Source: Candidatus Helicobacter avicola (GTDB lineage: Bacteria > Campylobacterota > Campylobacteria > Campylobacterales > Helicobacteraceae). Taken from it: a stretch of DNA of 64,000 nt. Shown piece after piece: positions 62,738-64,000 of the stretch. Where the stretch lies: the NCBI GenBank assembly GCA_019112865.1, contig DXIN01000036.1:1-64000 (forward strand). Reading direction: 5' to 3'. A program made the position numbers and the translations under genes. Every line of letters begins with the position of its first letter. The stretch's first letter is position 1. The notes beneath the pieces are model-generated. The model was given only the letters and a program-made list of their open reading frames with translations, was not told where the DNA came from and made no database searches.

Positions 62738-63469
62738 CTACTCCTTTTTTGTGTATAAAAATTCATTTGCAATGATAGCACAAAAACTCCCCAGGATACC
62801 CCCACCAACAAGAGAAAAATTGACTTTTTCTAAAAATTGTGTCAATTCTTGATGAGAAATTTGCTTGTTTTGGAGTTTTTGCACGATGTCTTGAATCTCT
62901 TTCATAGAAGTTTGTAGGGGTGCGAGAACCTGTGCGATATTTTGTTGTCCTAGCAGTGCTTGGAGATGAGATAATAGCGAGTGAGAATCTGTGCAAGAAA
63001 GCAATGAATGCAAAAGCGGTATATGATGGTTATAACTCAATGCTTCAAGGCGATAGAGCATATCTAAATAGGAATCTTGCTCTAGTTTTTGTGATTGTAA
63101 TTTGAGAAAAATATCACACATATGGATATGGTTTGTCTCCATACCAAGTGCGATATAAAGACTTTGTGTCAAATCAAAATTATGCACACAAATCTCCTCA
63201 CAAAGCGTTGAAATATCAGGCAAAATGTATTGTTTTGGCACTAGATTCTGCAATGCTTGCAAATTTTGGCAACTCTCCTGATAGATGTCTCGCGGATAGA
63301 GACTAGAAGCTTGCTGGAGCAACTCTTGCTCTTGTGTGAGAAGAGATTTTAGTGCCTGCGTTCTCGTATCTGTGTGAAAATGTCGCACTAAAAAATCATA
63401 CAATTCCACCCCCTGTTTTCTTGTGCGCAAGACAAGAGCAAGCAGTTCATCGTATGTCTGTGTAATCAT
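62738..63469 (-). CDS. Helical protein, possibly degenerate ferritin-like, of the fez-like cluster
   Basis: 243 residues from the ATG at 63467-63469; the 22-codon longer reading starts in the spacer. The first 180 residues are amphipathic helices (TYDELLALVLRTRKQGVELY; LKSLLTQEQELLQQASSLYP; ETNHIHMCDIFLKLQSQKL; DMLYRLEALSYNHH) with a spacing that recalls the four-helix ferritin-like fold, though the metal-binding ExxH pairs are not clear. One membrane anchor is at the end (SLVGGGILGSFCAIIANEF, glycine-rich). It may bind iron or shape membranes. Unknown family; ferritin likeness is tentative. Confidence 0.6.
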   Translation of the reverse strand: MITQTYDELLALVLRTRKQGVELYDFLVRHFHTDTRTQALKSLLTQEQELLQQASSLYPRDIYQESCQNLQALQNLVPKQYILPDISTLCEEICVHNFDLTQSLYIALGMETNHIHMCDIFLKLQSQKLEQDSYLDMLYRLEALSYNHHIPLLHSLLSCTDSHSLLSHLQALLGQQNIAQVLAPLQTSMKEIQDIVQKLQNKQISHQELTQFLEKVNFSLVGGGILGSFCAIIANEFLYTKKE

Positions 63470-63639
63470 CGGACTTTCTTTATATTTTGATGCAAGTTTT
63501 GTGTAGTAAAACCTGTGTGTCGGTAATGTGAGCAAAGCCCCTCATTGCCTCTGCTTCGCGCACATACATTTTCTGAATCCGCCCGCTTAGATTTATCACT
63601 CCTGCGGTATTGTTGGTGATTTTGGATTCTATACATTTT

Positions 63640-64000
63640 TCACGATTCACTAAGCAGTGTATTAAGCCTAGCTTGGAGTGCTTGGAGGTTTTCTTTTTTG
63701 ACCCAAGACTCCCACAAACTCGGTTCAAAACACATCTTGTCATAACGGATTGTGGCACTCCCCACAACCGCATTTATTTTAATATCTTGTATAGCCGGTA
63801 TGCGTTTTAAAAGCGCGAAGATAATCTCTTGTGTGTCTTGTGAATCTGGGAGTAATGCCTTTAAAGGTGTGTTTTGCGCCCATTTTTTAGCGGCAGGTAA
63901 TGCAGAGAGATTGGCACGGATTCTGATTCTACCGGGTATGTGATGCACGATATGAAAAAACTCCGCAACCTGTTCGATATCTTGGAGTGAGATGTGTATT
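63640..64000 (-). CDS. HMA-like protein, FezC-like candidate (5' end beyond the window)
   Basis: The frame is open from the stop at 63640-63642 to base 64000, so at least 120 residues; the GTG at 63948 is internal. The part upstream of it reads HISLQDIEQVAEFFHIV. Then comes HHIPGRIRIRANLSALPAAKKW, an HMA-type (ferredoxin-like) domain without CxxC, and IQDIKINAVVGSATIRYDKMCF. The HHxxGRxRxR motif mirrors HH-x3-RAR of the ATPase, which fits HMA-containing FezC proteins. 170 bp upstream of the helical protein gene. Confidence 0.65.
   Translation of the reverse strand, partial: IHISLQDIEQVAEFFHIVHHIPGRIRIRANLSALPAAKKWAQNTPLKALLPDSQDTQEIIFALLKRIPAIQDIKINAVVGSATIRYDKMCFEPSLWESWVKKENLQALQARLNTLLSES

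Noticed and set aside
63480-63773. 97-residue open frame overlapping the end of the HMA-like gene
   Set aside because: It runs in another frame across the end of the HMA-like gene and the spacer, has no ribosome site, and its wording comes from heptamer-rich spacer sequence.

Overview
The window comes from a Helicobacter-type member of the Campylobacterota (epsilonproteobacteria), most likely an enterohepatic species and not H. pylori. The strongest sign is a single gene fusing RNA polymerase beta and beta-prime (28977-37652), a hallmark of Helicobacter and Wolinella. The fusA-rpsG-rpsL-rpoBC-rplLJAK-nusG-secE-tRNA-rpmG-tuf-tRNA block, nspC, cheV, a RecB-like AddA helicase-nuclease and ClpA/ClpS agree with this. 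Nearly all genes lie on the minus strand.

Region 1 (1 to about 11.3 kb) is an AT-rich accessory and defence island. In minus-strand order of transcription it holds: a phase-variable EcoRI-type DNA adenine methyltransferase, switched off by a (CT)n tract; a DinJ/YafQ-type toxin-antitoxin pair; a DUF262-HNH nuclease; the glutaminase half of GMP synthase; 3-methyladenine glycosylase Tag; a Dam-like methylase; a GIY-YIG-like nuclease; the ATP-pyrophosphatase half of GMP synthase; an unknown gene; a DpnII/MboI-family endonuclease with its beta-class methyltransferase; and the start of an AIPR-type abortive-infection gene that runs off the left edge. GuaA is thus split at its interdomain linker by a DNA-modification cassette, and each half carries a foreign domain at the break.

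Region 2 (11.3-25.8 kb) is metabolic and maintenance: an MFS transporter, a radical SAM protein, purF, addA, a DUF2156 protein, pheA, lysA, a probable exported ATP-dependent DNA ligase, clpA, clpS and, on the plus strand, a DJ-1 family gene. Region 3 (25.9-42.9 kb) is the translation and transcription superoperon, with five tRNAs, an attenuator-like terminator between rplL and rpoBC, and a terminator whose loop carries a promoter -10 element in front of rpsL. Region 4 (42.9-59.4 kb) holds ruvA, a HAD phosphatase, dusB, nspC, cheV, a TPR protein, a cysteine-cluster protein, a periplasmic-binding-like protein, a uracil-DNA-glycosylase-like gene, plus-strand pycB and DUF3343 genes, a tripartite efflux operon (emrB-emrA-tolC type) and dapE.

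Region 5 (59.4 kb to the right edge) is the most exciting part. It is a compact operon of an HMA-like protein (truncated by the window edge), a helical protein of ferritin-like appearance, three small Gly-rich single-helix membrane proteins, a P1B-type ATPase without a CPC motif, and a 62-residue two-helix protein. The content matches the fez (ferrosome) clusters that build iron-storing membrane compartments. This is inferred from gene content and motifs only.

Throughout the window the heptamer AGATTCT/AGAATCT is strikingly frequent, and it is concentrated in D/E/S/K-rich protein insertions. Functions are assigned by reading motifs and family resemblance; no database search was run.
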